In this document: one piece after another, positions 1 to 8,670 of the stretch
How the letters are laid out: each line of letters begins with the position of its first letter
Numbering within the stretch: the stretch's first letter is position 1
Assembly (NCBI RefSeq): GCF_001307195.1
Contig: NZ_CP012808.1
Span: 62,001 to 126,000, forward strand
DNA: 64,000 bases
Direction: 5' to 3'
From: Acinetobacter equi
Lineage (GTDB): Bacteria; Pseudomonadota; Gammaproteobacteria; Pseudomonadales; Moraxellaceae
Translations under genes and position numbers: made by a program
Notes under the pieces: generated by a model
Told to the model about the DNA's origin: nothing
Database searches by the model: none
What the model saw: only the letters and a program-made list of their open reading frames with translations

Positions 1-940
1 ATTTAGCAATCACATAGGCAATAATTAAAATTAAAGTTGCTGCAATAATATGAGGTACAGCATTCATAATTTCTTGAAGCATCGCTGTTGCAGGCTGGGA
101 GATCGCCTGTATACCTAAAGCTTCGAATGCAATAATAAATGATGTAATTAAAATAATAGCAAATACAAATGATCCGATTAATTTCGAAATATTTGAATTT
201 TTAAATACTCCGAGTTTCTCCGTACACTCTTGAATTTTTAAGCTATTCATTAATCCTTCTAAAATTCCACGGACAATTTTTGCCAGAATATACCCAACAA
301 AAATAATGACACCAGCAATAAATATATTGGGTAAATATGAAATAACTTCATTGACCATATTCTGTACTGGGAACAATAAGCCATTTAACCCTAAAATAGA
401 TAAAACAATTGGTAAGAATAACAACAGCACTAACCAATAAATAATATCGCCAATACTTTGGCTAACAGTTGTTACACCAACTTCTGCACTTAATTTTTCA
501 TCTAATGTCGTACGATCCAGTAACTTTTTAATGCCCACTTTTATCAGATTTGCCAAAATCCATCCCACAAAAGCAACAGCAATTGCGGCAATAAGTTTTG
601 GAACAAATAATAAGAACTGCTGAATCATATTACTGAATGGACCACTAATACTTGTTAAATTAAGTACGTTTAATGCCCCAATAACTGCAATAACAAGGAT
701 AATCCAGAAAATTGTTTTAGCAATTATATTTTCAATATTAGAAAAATGACCTGTAGCTTGAGAGAGTTTCTCATTGGTATTACATTGCTTAAGAAGTTTT
801 TTAATACCTGCAGCAATAAATAAAGCAATTACCCAGCCAATCAATAGAATTGCAATAGCGCTTAAAATGGGATGAAACTGCTCCCAATAATAAGCAAAAC
901 TCGATATATTTCCATTTGTACTGGTTAAATAATCATTCAT
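1..940 (-). CDS. MscS-like mechanosensitive channel family protein with repeated TM helices (3' end outside window)
   Basis: The reading frame opens with ATG at 940, behind a strong GGGGG ribosome-binding site, and stays open to base 1, giving at least 313 residues with no stop. The translation shows repeated blocks of a hydrophobic helix containing Gly-Trp or Gly-Tyr followed by a short basic stretch, for example IGWVIALFIAAGIKKLL, VGWILANLIKVGIKKLL and VGYILAKIVRGILEGLM. This is the pattern of the conserved TM-helix repeat found in small-conductance mechanosensitive channel relatives. It is an inner-membrane protein, presumably responding to osmotic or membrane stress. The C-terminus, where an MscS beta domain could lie, is not visible, so channel function is inferred from the repeats alone. 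Confidence 0.75.
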   Translation of the reverse strand, partial: MNDYLTSTNGNISSFAYYWEQFHPILSAIAILLIGWVIALFIAAGIKKLLKQCNTNEKLSQATGHFSNIENIIAKTIFWIILVIAVIGALNVLNLTSISGPFSNMIQQFLLFVPKLIAAIAVAFVGWILANLIKVGIKKLLDRTTLDEKLSAEVGVTTVSQSIGDIIYWLVLLLFLPIVLSILGLNGLLFPVQNMVNEVISYLPNIFIAGVIIFVGYILAKIVRGILEGLMNSLKIQECTEKLGVFKNSNISKLIGSFVFAIILITSFIIAFEALGIQAISQPATAMLQEIMNAVPHIIAATLILIIAYVIAK

Positions 941-1359
941 ATTTAGCCCCCTATTTGTATACGTTATTTTGGGATTTTTGCTTAAAAAAAGAACAAAATG
1001 CGTCTCTTTTTAAAATTTAACAAAAAGATTTGATCATTTATAAATCAATTATTCAATATATAAATGCAATAGTTAATGTGAATAAAACAACCGAAAAAGC
1101 AACATGAATAAACAAAAATTACGTTAAATACTTGTACTTTTATATTTTTTCCTGTTGCTAAAAAATAATAATAATTTCAAATTGAAATTAAATATGCACT
1201 TATATGCATACAATGTATTTAATTATTTATACCATTTTATAATTTGATTACCAAATAAAAATGGTATTTCTAAAATTCATACAGCTTAATAATTAAATTT
1301 TCAAGCATGAGTTCAAATTTGAGCTATAATCATGCACCCTTTTTACTATATGAAGTTTT
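941..1359. promoter_or_regulatory. Divergent intergenic region with several inverted repeats
   Basis: This 419-bp AT-rich gap separates two divergent genes and holds no convincing coding frame. It contains a perfect 17-nt palindrome (AATTTCAA-A-TTGAAATT, 1173-1189), a repeated TATGCA/TATGCATA pair at 1193-1210, and an inverted repeat TACCATTTT (1230-1238) / AAAATGGTA (1258-1266). A TATAAT box at about 1324-1330 lies shortly before the rightward gene and is a plausible -10. The dyads could be operator sites. No regulator is identified. Confidence 0.4.
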
Positions 1360-1782
1360 ATGGCGTATCGTCAACAAAGTGTATCGCTTGATCTTGACAC
1401 TGACGTCACTCATCAATGTTCATTACACTATACACGTGATCAGCATTTGATTGGAATTATTGAATTCTCAAAACCAAGCTATGTTCTAAAATGGGGTGAT
1501 CTGGAATATTTTCGTCGTCGTACCGATGAATTTTCAGTCATGCCTTTTCCAGAATGTATCAATGCAATGATCATTGATATTCGTAATATTCCAGGCTTCC
1601 TAGATGCTGAAGTACCAATTATTCCTTGGCGCTTATTGGAAGAAGAATGTCCTATTCGCCTAATTGTGCCACAAGATCGTTTAGACTATTACGCTGGGTT
1701 CTTTGAACCAACTTGGCTTTCAGCAGATATTGAGTCTGCAATTTTAGAAATTAGAGAATCTATGGATATGTTTGTTCATTAA
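1360..1782 (+). CDS. Conserved hypothetical protein, 140 aa
   Basis: This soluble, acidic 140-residue protein has no signal peptide and no membrane segment. I do not recognise a named family. The middle of the protein alternates short hydrophobic strands with helices (ECINAMIIDIRNIPGF, then CPIRLIVPQDRL), which resembles a small alpha/beta fold of the STAS or SpoIIAA kind, but that is only an impression. The ATG at 1360 follows a GAAG ribosome-binding site. The gene stands alone and ends at a strong bidirectional terminator shared with the convergent reductase gene. Codon use matches its neighbours, so it is probably a real native gene of unknown function. Confidence 0.7.
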   Translation: MAYRQQSVSLDLDTDVTHQCSLHYTRDQHLIGIIEFSKPSYVLKWGDLEYFRRRTDEFSVMPFPECINAMIIDIRNIPGFLDAEVPIIPWRLLEEECPIRLIVPQDRLDYYAGFFEPTWLSADIESAILEIRESMDMFVH

Positions 1783-1794
1783 ATTCCAATAAAT

Positions 1795-1822
1795 AAAAAC
1801 CTCCACCAATGGAGGTTTTTTT
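1795..1822. terminator. Bidirectional rho-independent terminator
   Basis: The stem AACCTCCA / TGGAGGTT is flanked by A-runs and T-runs on both sides, between the converging genes ending at 1782 and 1890. It can work in both directions. Confidence 0.85.
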
Positions 1823-1889
1823 GTAGCACCGATTTTAATTTTCAAAACATGATGAGAATAATATCTACTTTCAACCAGAGTAAAGTTAT

Positions 1890-2651
1890 TTACCAGTAAT
1901 TTTCCACTGCAATATTACCTTCACCACGTCTATTCATTGTTAAGCCTCGTGCTTTAAGTGCTTCTTTGGTATCTTCAACCATCTGAGGATTCCCACACAA
2001 CATAATATGACTTGTTTCAGGATCAAATTTTAAATCAGCTACTTTTTCTAACTCACCATTAGCAATTAAAACAGGTAAACGATCATGTAAAGGTGCTTGC
2101 ACATCACGCGTAATAATTGGAATAAATTTAAATCCATGATGACCTTCACCAAATGTTTCAATGATCTCTTGAATTTTTTCAGCATACGCCAATTCAGCTT
2201 GTGTTCTCACACTATAAATTAGATGAATATTTTTATATTTTGACCATGTTTCAAAATCTTGTAACATCGATAAAAATGGTGCTAACCCAGTACCTGTTCC
2301 TAAAAGCCATAAATCTTTAGGTAATGGCAATTGATATCTTGCTAAAGTCAGATAGCCATATGGAATTTTTTCTAAATAAATTTCATCATTGACTTGTAAA
2401 TGCTGTAAATTGGATGTAAATGCACCATCTGGAACAACAATTGAGAAAAATTCTAATGTCTCATCAAACGGTGAAGACACAACAGAATAGGCACGTACCA
2501 CTAATTCATCATTCACTTTAATGCCAATTCTGGCAAATTGACCAGCAGTAAATTTAAAGTGTGCTGGGCGTGTCATAGTGAAGCTAAATAAATTATCGGT
2601 CCAACGGTGTACAGATAAAACTTTTTCTAGACTAAATTTCTCAATTGACAT
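1890..2651 (-). CDS. fpr: Ferredoxin--NADP(+) reductase
   Basis: This 253-residue FAD enzyme moves electrons between NADPH and ferredoxin or flavodoxin in the cytoplasm, supporting Fe-S repair and oxidative stress responses. The N-terminal FAD domain carries the RAYS motif at residues 53-56. The NADP-binding domain carries GTGTGLAPF from residue 118. The chain ends VENYW, with the aromatic C-terminus typical of bacterial Fpr. The length matches the subclass found in Pseudomonas and Acinetobacter. It is divergent from a LysR-type gene 85 bp away, the arrangement seen for fprA and finR in Pseudomonas, so control by that regulator is likely. Confidence 0.93.
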   Translation of the reverse strand: MSIEKFSLEKVLSVHRWTDNLFSFTMTRPAHFKFTAGQFARIGIKVNDELVVRAYSVVSSPFDETLEFFSIVVPDGAFTSNLQHLQVNDEIYLEKIPYGYLTLARYQLPLPKDLWLLGTGTGLAPFLSMLQDFETWSKYKNIHLIYSVRTQAELAYAEKIQEIIETFGEGHHGFKFIPIITRDVQAPLHDRLPVLIANGELEKVADLKFDPETSHIMLCGNPQMVEDTKEALKARGLTMNRRGEGNIAVENYW

Positions 2652-2736
2652 GATTTCAACGTGGCATGAAAGACTGTGCTCATGTTAGCATGGCAATATA
2701 ATTTATGAATAATTTTAATGTTAAGGCACCACTCTT

Positions 2737-3618
2737 ATGCGCATGACATTACGCCAATTGGCTGTTTTTGTGGCAGTCGCTCAGGAAGGAACCGTAACCA
2801 AAGCAAGTGATGCAGTAAAGCTCACCCAAAGTGCAGCTAGTATGGCGTTAGCCGATCTAGAAGATGGCTTAGGTGCTCCACTGTTCGACCGTTTAGGTAA
2901 GCGTTTACAACTGAATGACTTAGGCCGCTTTCTACTCCCTCAAGCACTTGAGATTCTAGGTCGATGTGAAGCATTCGAGCAAGCAGCTAAAGGTGAACTT
3001 CAAAGTATTGATTTACGCTTAGGTGCAACGCTTACCATCAGTGACTATTTAATGCCAGACTTGATGGCAAACTTTTTACAAGTTCAACCTCAGGCACATT
3101 TACAACTTCAAGTTGGAAATACTCGCCAGATGATTGAAGCTGTTAATCAGTTCCAATTAGATTTAGCACTTATTGAAGGCTCTTGCTATTTACCGCAGCT
3201 TCAATGCATTCATTGGCGTGATGACGAACTTGCTGTTTGTTGCTCACCTGAACATCCACTTGCAAAAATTGATCGTGCATTAACTGCTAAAGATTTTGAA
3301 GGTGTAGAATGGATTCTTCGTGAAGAAGGTTCTGGTACTCGTGAAGTATTTGATAATGCAATTTTACAAGATGTTCCTGATGCGAATATTAGACTCACGC
3401 TTGGTCACAATGAAGCAATTTTAAAGATTGTTGCTGGCGGTATTGGAATGTCATGTATTTCGAAACTAGCCATTGAACCTTTACGTGAAAAAGGTCAATT
3501 GGTTATTTTAGATACTCCTTTCTGGCAACTTGCTCGCCCGTTATATATGCTTGTTCATCGTCAAAAATACCAAGGACCTGGTTTAAAAGCATTTATGAGC
3601 TTTTGTGAGGAAAAATAA
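2737..3618 (+). CDS. LysR-family regulator, FinR-like
   Basis: This 293-residue regulator has an N-terminal winged helix-turn-helix (about residues 1-60, with the typical LTQSAASMALADLEDGLGAPLFDR segment) and a C-terminal periplasmic-binding-protein-like effector domain. It stands head to head with the ferredoxin-NADP reductase gene. In Pseudomonas putida the equivalent divergent LysR protein FinR activates fprA under superoxide stress, so the same role is inferred here from position and general similarity. The effector is unknown. The start MRMTLRQL is the usual LysR start, and a terminator follows the stop closely. Confidence 0.88.
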   Translation: MRMTLRQLAVFVAVAQEGTVTKASDAVKLTQSAASMALADLEDGLGAPLFDRLGKRLQLNDLGRFLLPQALEILGRCEAFEQAAKGELQSIDLRLGATLTISDYLMPDLMANFLQVQPQAHLQLQVGNTRQMIEAVNQFQLDLALIEGSCYLPQLQCIHWRDDELAVCCSPEHPLAKIDRALTAKDFEGVEWILREEGSGTREVFDNAILQDVPDANIRLTLGHNEAILKIVAGGIGMSCISKLAIEPLREKGQLVILDTPFWQLARPLYMLVHRQKYQGPGLKAFMSFCEEK

Positions 3619-3643
3619 TTTTTACATTACAATGCTTCAATTT

Positions 3644-3669
3644 AAAAAAGCACCTCATGGTGCTTTTTT
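3644..3669. terminator. Rho-independent terminator
   Basis: The stem AAAGCACC / GGTGCTTT with a TCAT loop lies in an A-run/T-run context directly after the LysR gene. It also sits at the 3' edge of the converging broken cold-shock gene. Confidence 0.85.
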
Positions 3670-4267
3670 ATTGCCATCTTGAATCATTTTCATATGGTAA
3701 ACCATCTTGATCTCCGTCCATTTTAGTATTTGGACAATATCTGATGAAATATAATGTTTCTGCGTATGAATTCTTCTGACTACCATATACTCGCCCATCA
3801 CATTTAAATTTTTGTTTTGCAAGTACTATACTTTCGCCTTTAAGTTGTCCCAATTTCTCTTTCTGCTACATAATTTGTAAATTCTATTTATTTTGTCGTT
3901 GTTCTAGTTTTTTATTTTTAGAGCCTTGTATCATCTGATTTTTGAAATAACTCACAGCAATTAAAATCAAAATCAGTAATCCTCCTAAAAAAAGTACATA
4001 TCCATTTCTATTTTTAGAGTTTAATTTTTTTATTTTTTCTCTTGAAAGTTGGTTTGGAAATACATTTAAACGCTTTATATTTACTGCTTTTTGTTTGTCA
4101 TCATAATCTATAATTTCAAATGTAACTGTTTCATCGTTTCTAGGCAAAATATGTTTATGCGGCATATCTGAAATATGAAAAAAAATATCAATGTGCTCAT
4201 CCTCAGCTACAATAAAACCAAAACCACGTTCTTTATCATAAATTTTAATTTTCCCTGTTTTTAACAT
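3668..4267 (-). pseudogene. Broken cold-shock-domain / TM / Excalibur-domain protein (two in-frame amber stops)
   Basis: From the ATG at 4267 the frame encodes an N-terminal cold-shock domain (GFGFIVAED then DIFFHISD, like RNP1 and RNP2), then a basic linker and one membrane helix (GYVLFLGGLLILILIAVSYF). It stops at TAG 3884-3886. The same frame, after a second TAG near 3863, continues with about 65 residues ending in an Excalibur-type calcium-binding motif (CPNTKMDGDQDG). Excalibur domains normally carry paired cysteines. Here two expected ones read Gly (VYGSQ) and Tyr (LPYEN), which fits decay after the stops arose. The start at 4267 is preferred because a terminator of the upstream gene occupies 4311-4333. 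The N-terminal part could still be made as a 127-residue membrane protein. Confidence 0.7.
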
Positions 4268-4310
4268 TTTTATCTCATTATTATTTTTTAATTTACCAAT
4301 AATCATAACA

Positions 4311-4333
4311 AAAAAGAGGCAAAATGCCTCTTT
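4311..4333 (-). terminator. Terminator of the upstream cold-shock gene
   Basis: On the minus strand, AAAGAGGC-ATTTT-GCCTCTTT is followed by a T-run. It separates the intact cold-shock gene from the broken one and argues against a start of the latter at 4342. Confidence 0.8.
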
Positions 4334-4378
4334 AGAAATCAAAAAATTCAGTTATTTTTTATTTTAATAAATGCTTAC

Positions 4379-4672
4379 CTAGCGTCTAAAGTTATCTAAA
4401 AGCACGTTTGTAATTGACTTATTATGGCTTGCGACTTTAGATTTTTTTGCTTTGGCTGAATTATCTTCTACTCTTTCAATACGTATAGCTTTAAATTTTT
4501 CACCATTTTCTACAGCAATAAACTTTACACGCTCATTGCGCTTAGGTTCACCTTCAGTAGCAGGAAAATCTGAAATATGGAAAAAGATATCGCCATTAGC
4601 AGTACCAATAAAACCAAAACCTTTTGCAGGGTCATACTGTTTAATTTTGCCCTGAAGTAATTCATCTTTCAT
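4379..4672 (-). CDS. Cold-shock-domain nucleic acid-binding protein
   Basis: This 97-residue protein is one OB-fold cold-shock domain (residues about 5-70) with RNP-like motifs KGFGFIG and DIFFHISDF. A basic C-terminal tail follows (AKAKKSKVASHNKS). Such proteins bind single-stranded RNA or DNA and act as RNA chaperones. It is longer than classical CspA (about 70 residues) because of the tail. It has its own terminator and is followed by a broken, related cold-shock gene, which suggests a local tandem duplication. Whether it is cold-induced cannot be told from the sequence. Confidence 0.85.
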   Translation of the reverse strand: MKDELLQGKIKQYDPAKGFGFIGTANGDIFFHISDFPATEGEPKRNERVKFIAVENGEKFKAIRIERVEDNSAKAKKSKVASHNKSITNVLLDNFRR

Positions 4673-4711
4673 ATTCGTATCCTATTCTCTAAAACTATTT
4701 ATACAGTATAT

Positions 4712-4740
4712 AAAAAAGAGGCTGTAAAAGCCTCCTTTTG
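4712..4740 (-). terminator. Terminator of upp
   Basis: On the minus strand the stem GAGGCT / AGCCTC, with loop TTTAC, is followed by six T, 15 bases after the upp stop codon. Confidence 0.85.
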
Positions 4741-4754
4741 ATCATATTCAAAAA

Positions 4755-5390
4755 TTAGTCTTTTTGAACTGAACCAAAGATTTTATCACCAGCATCACCT
4801 AGACCCGGAACAATATAGCCTTGCTCATTTAGACCTTGATCAACAGATGCAGTGAAAATCGTTACATCTGGGTGTGCATCTTCTACTCTTTTAATTCCTT
4901 CTGGTGCTGCAACAAGAACCATTACACGAATATCTTTACAACCACTCGCCTTAAGCACATCAATTGCAGCAACAAGTGATGAACCAGTTGCAAGCATTGG
5001 ATCAATAATCATTGCAATACGGTTTTGTACATCTGGTACAAGTTTCTTGTAATAAGTACGTGCTTCTAAAGTTTCTTCATCACGCTCTAAACCAAGTACA
5101 GATACTTTTGCGCTTGGAATAAGGTTAAGGAAACCATCAAGCATACCAATACCTGCACGTAAAATTGGTACAACTGTGATTTTTTTACCTGCAATACGAT
5201 CTACAGAAACTTTACCCGCCCAACCATCAATATCATGGTCAACCATTGGTAAATCTTTAGTAGCTTCATAAGTCAATAGCATAGTGACTTCTTGAGCCAA
5301 CTCACGAAAGTTTTTAGTGCTGATATCAGCACGACGAAGTAAACCTAACTTATGTCGGATAAGCGGATGACGAATTTCATGAATAGCCAC
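4755..5390 (-). CDS. upp: Uracil phosphoribosyltransferase
   Basis: This cytoplasmic salvage enzyme makes UMP and pyrophosphate from uracil and PRPP. The 211-residue length matches the family. The PRPP-binding loop is visible as [11 protein letters not shown] (residues 128-138), and the uracil-binding C-terminal region has [12 protein letters not shown]. The gene is monocistronic, flanked by terminators at both ends. The start [10 protein letters not shown] matches the usual N-terminus of the family. Confidence 0.96.
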   Translation of the reverse strand: MAIHEIRHPLIRHKLGLLRRADISTKNFRELAQEVTMLLTYEATKDLPMVDHDIDGWAGKVSVDRIAGKKITVVPILRAGIGMLDGFLNLIPSAKVSVLGLERDEETLEARTYYKKLVPDVQNRIAMIIDPMLATGSSLVAAIDVLKASGCKDIRVMVLVAAPEGIKRVEDAHPDVTIFTASVDQGLNEQGYIVPGLGDAGDKIFGSVQKD

Positions 5391-5458
5391 GGGAGAACAC
5401 CTGAAAAAAGAGAAGATAAATCGTTTCTATTATAATGCTATTTATCAAATGAAAGAAT

Positions 5459-5488
5459 AAAAAAAGCCTCTATAAAGAGGCTTTTTTT
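5459..5488 (-). terminator. Terminator of the nuo operon
   Basis: The stem AAGCCTC / GAGGCTT has T-runs on both sides and lies just beyond the nuoN stop codon on the minus strand. It closes the nuo transcript. Confidence 0.85.
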
Positions 5489-5555
5489 ATTACTAGGCTT
5501 AATTCATATTAATGAATTAATAAAGTTTTTTATATTATCTACTTTTTCAGCATTG

Positions 5556-7052
5556 TTAACCTAAAGTGATAAACATGAACGCCTTTTTAGAAATTTCAAT
5601 AATTGGTTCTGGATAAATACCAATGATTAATACTAACGCAGCAGCACCAAGCACCATAAGTCCGCCCACTTTTTGTCCCCAATGATCAACAGCATCAATA
5701 CGAGGAGTTTCAGGAGGAGTCATATAAAGTGTTACCATTACGCGTAGGTAATAATATAAACCAATACCAGAACCTACAATAACCATTGCAGCTAAGAACC
5801 AAGATTCACTTGCTACAGCAGTTTTAACAACTAAGAACTTACCAATGAAACCTGCAGTTAATGGAATACCCGCAAGAGAAAGCATCATCACTGTAAGTGT
5901 TGCAGTTAAAACTGGACGACGCCAGAATAAACCACGGTACTCTTCCAAGCTACCTGCTTCATCTTTATTGTTATATGGACTAGACATAAGCGTTACAACA
6001 CCGAATGCACCGATTGTTGTTAATACATAAGTAATCACATAAACATTCACAGATTCTAATACAACAAGACCTGTTGTACTAATAACTGCTTCAGATGTAC
6101 AAAGAATTGCAACTAAAACATAACCGAAGTGAGCAATTGAAGAATATGCAAGGATACGTTTTAAATTATCTTGGCGTACAGCAAGTAAGTTACCAGCCAA
6201 AATAGATAGAACTGCAATAATCGTTAAGATCGCTACATAACTATCTTGCATAATGCCTGAAGATATTAAATAACGGACAAATAGACCAATCATTGCTACT
6301 TTTGCAACTGTTGCTAAGAACGTTGCCATTGGAGCTGGAGCACCTTCGTAAACATCAGGTGTCCATTTATGAAATGGTGCAAGCGACAATTTAAATGCAA
6401 CTGCAAAAATAATTAATGCTAAACCTAAAACAACCGCAGGTTGATTCAGTAAATTAGTTAATGTTTCAGGTGCACCAACGAAACTTAATGATCCAGTATA
6501 TGCATAAATATATGCCATACCCATCAACAACATTGCAGAAGCAGTTGCTGAAAGTACGAGATATTTCACACCAGCTTCAAGTGATTGAGAGCGTTGATGT
6601 GTATAAGCCAATAAACCATAAACAGGAATTGACATTAATTCTAAACTGATAAAGAACGATGCATAGTTTGAACTTGCAACCATTAACATTGCCCCTGCAA
6701 CAGAGCACAACATTAAGATATAAAGTTCTTCACGATTATCTTTATAAGTTTCGATATATGCATGTGATAGTGTGCAACAAGCAAGAGCTGCTATCAAAAT
6801 CACAAATTGATATAGCATCGTAAACGGATCTACGATGAATAAATTCATGACATTAGCAGGTGTATATAGACCTGCAATGAATACAAATACAATGTAGAAC
6901 GCTGCAAGGTTTAAACCCATTACAGAAACAGTTGCTACTAAATTGTGATTACGCTTAATGGCAATTAATAACATGACAACAATGGCTGTTAACGCCACGA
7001 TCATCACAGGTGCCAAAGGCATGAGTTCTGAAAAAGACATTGTGAAGTTCAT
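5556..7052 (-). CDS. nuoN: NADH-quinone oxidoreductase subunit N
   Basis: NuoN is one of three antiporter-like proton-pumping membrane subunits of respiratory complex I. The 498-residue chain is almost wholly transmembrane (about 14 helices). It carries the proton_antipo-type core with conserved lysines in helices (SLAPFHKWTPDVYEGAP and the KRILAYSSIAHFGY segment). It is the last gene of the operon, separated from nuoM by 3 bases. The start at 7052 is the usual one. An internal ATG at 7040 is possible, because the GGAG site lies 12 bases before the first ATG. Confidence 0.96.
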   Translation of the reverse strand: MNFTMSFSELMPLAPVMIVALTAIVVMLLIAIKRNHNLVATVSVMGLNLAAFYIVFVFIAGLYTPANVMNLFIVDPFTMLYQFVILIAALACCTLSHAYIETYKDNREELYILMLCSVAGAMLMVASSNYASFFISLELMSIPVYGLLAYTHQRSQSLEAGVKYLVLSATASAMLLMGMAYIYAYTGSLSFVGAPETLTNLLNQPAVVLGLALIIFAVAFKLSLAPFHKWTPDVYEGAPAPMATFLATVAKVAMIGLFVRYLISSGIMQDSYVAILTIIAVLSILAGNLLAVRQDNLKRILAYSSIAHFGYVLVAILCTSEAVISTTGLVVLESVNVYVITYVLTTIGAFGVVTLMSSPYNNKDEAGSLEEYRGLFWRRPVLTATLTVMMLSLAGIPLTAGFIGKFLVVKTAVASESWFLAAMVIVGSGIGLYYYLRVMVTLYMTPPETPRIDAVDHWGQKVGGLMVLGAAALVLIIGIYPEPIIEISKKAFMFITLG

Positions 7053-7055
7053 GAC

Positions 7056-8669
7056 TTATTGGATCTCCACACTTTGCACTTGAGTAGTGACTTCTTGAAC
7101 AACTTCAACTACTTCTTGAACTGGAATGTAGCTATTCGCTAACCACGCCATACTTGAGTTTGAAATATCAAGGAAGCTTTGTGGGTAGAGACCAAGCCAT
7201 AAAAGACCAAGTGCACAAATCATTAAAAGAACAACTTCACGTGCATTTAAATCTTTCAATGGATTTGCATGGTTTTCTTTTTGTTCTTCACTTGGTACAC
7301 CAAACAATGTTTTGTGTATAAGAATAAGACCATAAAGACCTGCAAATACCAAACTTACCGCTGCAATAATTGTAAATACTGGGAATTTCTCGAATGAACC
7401 CATAAGGATTAAGAATTCACCGATAAAGTTACCTAAACCAGGAATACCTACAAGCGCAGCAACAAAGAACATCAAGAAGAATGAAAGATATTGGAATTGA
7501 CCACGCATACCGCCCATCAAACGCATATCACGCGTATGTAAACGTTCGTATACTTGACCACACATAATAAACAACGCAGCAGATGATAAACCATGTGCAA
7601 GCATCATAATCATCAAGCCTTGGAACGTTAACAAGTTACCTGCGTAAATTGCTAAAAGTACAAAGCCCATGTGTGAAATAGAAGTATAAGCTAATAAGCG
7701 TTTCATATCGGTTTGCTGGAATGCTAACCATGCACCGTAGAAAATACCAATTAAACCAAAAATAATCGCAATATCTGCAAATTGAGCAGAAGCTAACGGG
7801 AAGAATGGAATTACGAAACGTAATAAACCATAAGCCGCAGTTTTAATTAAGATACCAGCTAAATCTACAGAACCTGCTGTAGGCGCTTGAGCATGTGCAT
7901 CTGGCAACCAACCATGTAATGGGAAAACTGGAAGTTTTACTGCGAAACCAATAAACAAACACACCATAAATGCATATGCAAGTGTTGGATTATTTGCTTC
8001 TAAATGGTGCGCAGCAACAAGTAACTCATTATAACCAAAACTAATTTGACCAGTTACAGCCGTCGCATTATAAGCTACAAGACCTAAAATACCGATGAGC
8101 ATGATCAAACCTGCAACTTGCGTATAAATAAAGAATTTATTCGCTGCATATACACGTGATTTAGTTGCTGTGTTATGACCCCATAACGCAATCAAGAAGT
8201 AGATTGGTACAAGCATCATCTCCCAGAAGAAGAAGAACAAGAACAAATCAATTGCTAAGAACACACCAATTACACCACCTAAAGACCATAAAAGGTTTAA
8301 GTGGAAGAAACCAACATGCTTTTGAATTTCACCCCATGAACAGCCAATTGCTAATACACCAAGTAATGCAGTTAAGCCAATCATAAGAAGTGAAAGACCA
8401 TCCACAGCTAAGTGAATGTTAATACCTAAGCTTTGAATCCAAGGTAAATTAAACTGAGCAGCCCAAGTAGGATTTGCACCGCCTAAATCATAGCTATATG
8501 TACCTGTTTGCCAAAGCACAACAGTTAATAGCAAAGTAACAAGCATACCTACCAACGCAATATAGCGTGGTAAGTGTTGGTCGAGTTTATCGACCAACCA
8601 ACATGCAAAACCTGCAATGAACGGAACAAGGATCAGAGCGGGTAAAATTAAATTGTTAGGAGTATCCAT
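7056..8669 (-). CDS. nuoM: NADH-quinone oxidoreductase subunit M
   Basis: NuoM is the middle antiporter-like proton-pumping subunit of complex I, with about 14 membrane helices. The core shows FPLHGWLPDAHAQAPTAGS and KRLLAYTSISHMGF, matching the conserved lysine and histidine helices. I place the start at the ATG at 8669 (MDTPNN...), giving 537 residues. It sits next to the nuoL stop, with a GGGGA site overlapping the end of nuoL. An in-frame codon five residues upstream has less support. The C-terminal tail is Gln- and Val-rich and probably variable. Confidence 0.95.
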   Translation of the reverse strand: MDTPNNLILPALILVPFIAGFACWLVDKLDQHLPRYIALVGMLVTLLLTVVLWQTGTYSYDLGGANPTWAAQFNLPWIQSLGINIHLAVDGLSLLMIGLTALLGVLAIGCSWGEIQKHVGFFHLNLLWSLGGVIGVFLAIDLFLFFFFWEMMLVPIYFLIALWGHNTATKSRVYAANKFFIYTQVAGLIMLIGILGLVAYNATAVTGQISFGYNELLVAAHHLEANNPTLAYAFMVCLFIGFAVKLPVFPLHGWLPDAHAQAPTAGSVDLAGILIKTAAYGLLRFVIPFFPLASAQFADIAIIFGLIGIFYGAWLAFQQTDMKRLLAYTSISHMGFVLLAIYAGNLLTFQGLMIMMLAHGLSSAALFIMCGQVYERLHTRDMRLMGGMRGQFQYLSFFLMFFVAALVGIPGLGNFIGEFLILMGSFEKFPVFTIIAAVSLVFAGLYGLILIHKTLFGVPSEEQKENHANPLKDLNAREVVLLMICALGLLWLGLYPQSFLDISNSSMAWLANSYIPVQEVVEVVQEVTTQVQSVEIQ

Positions 8670-8670
8670 T

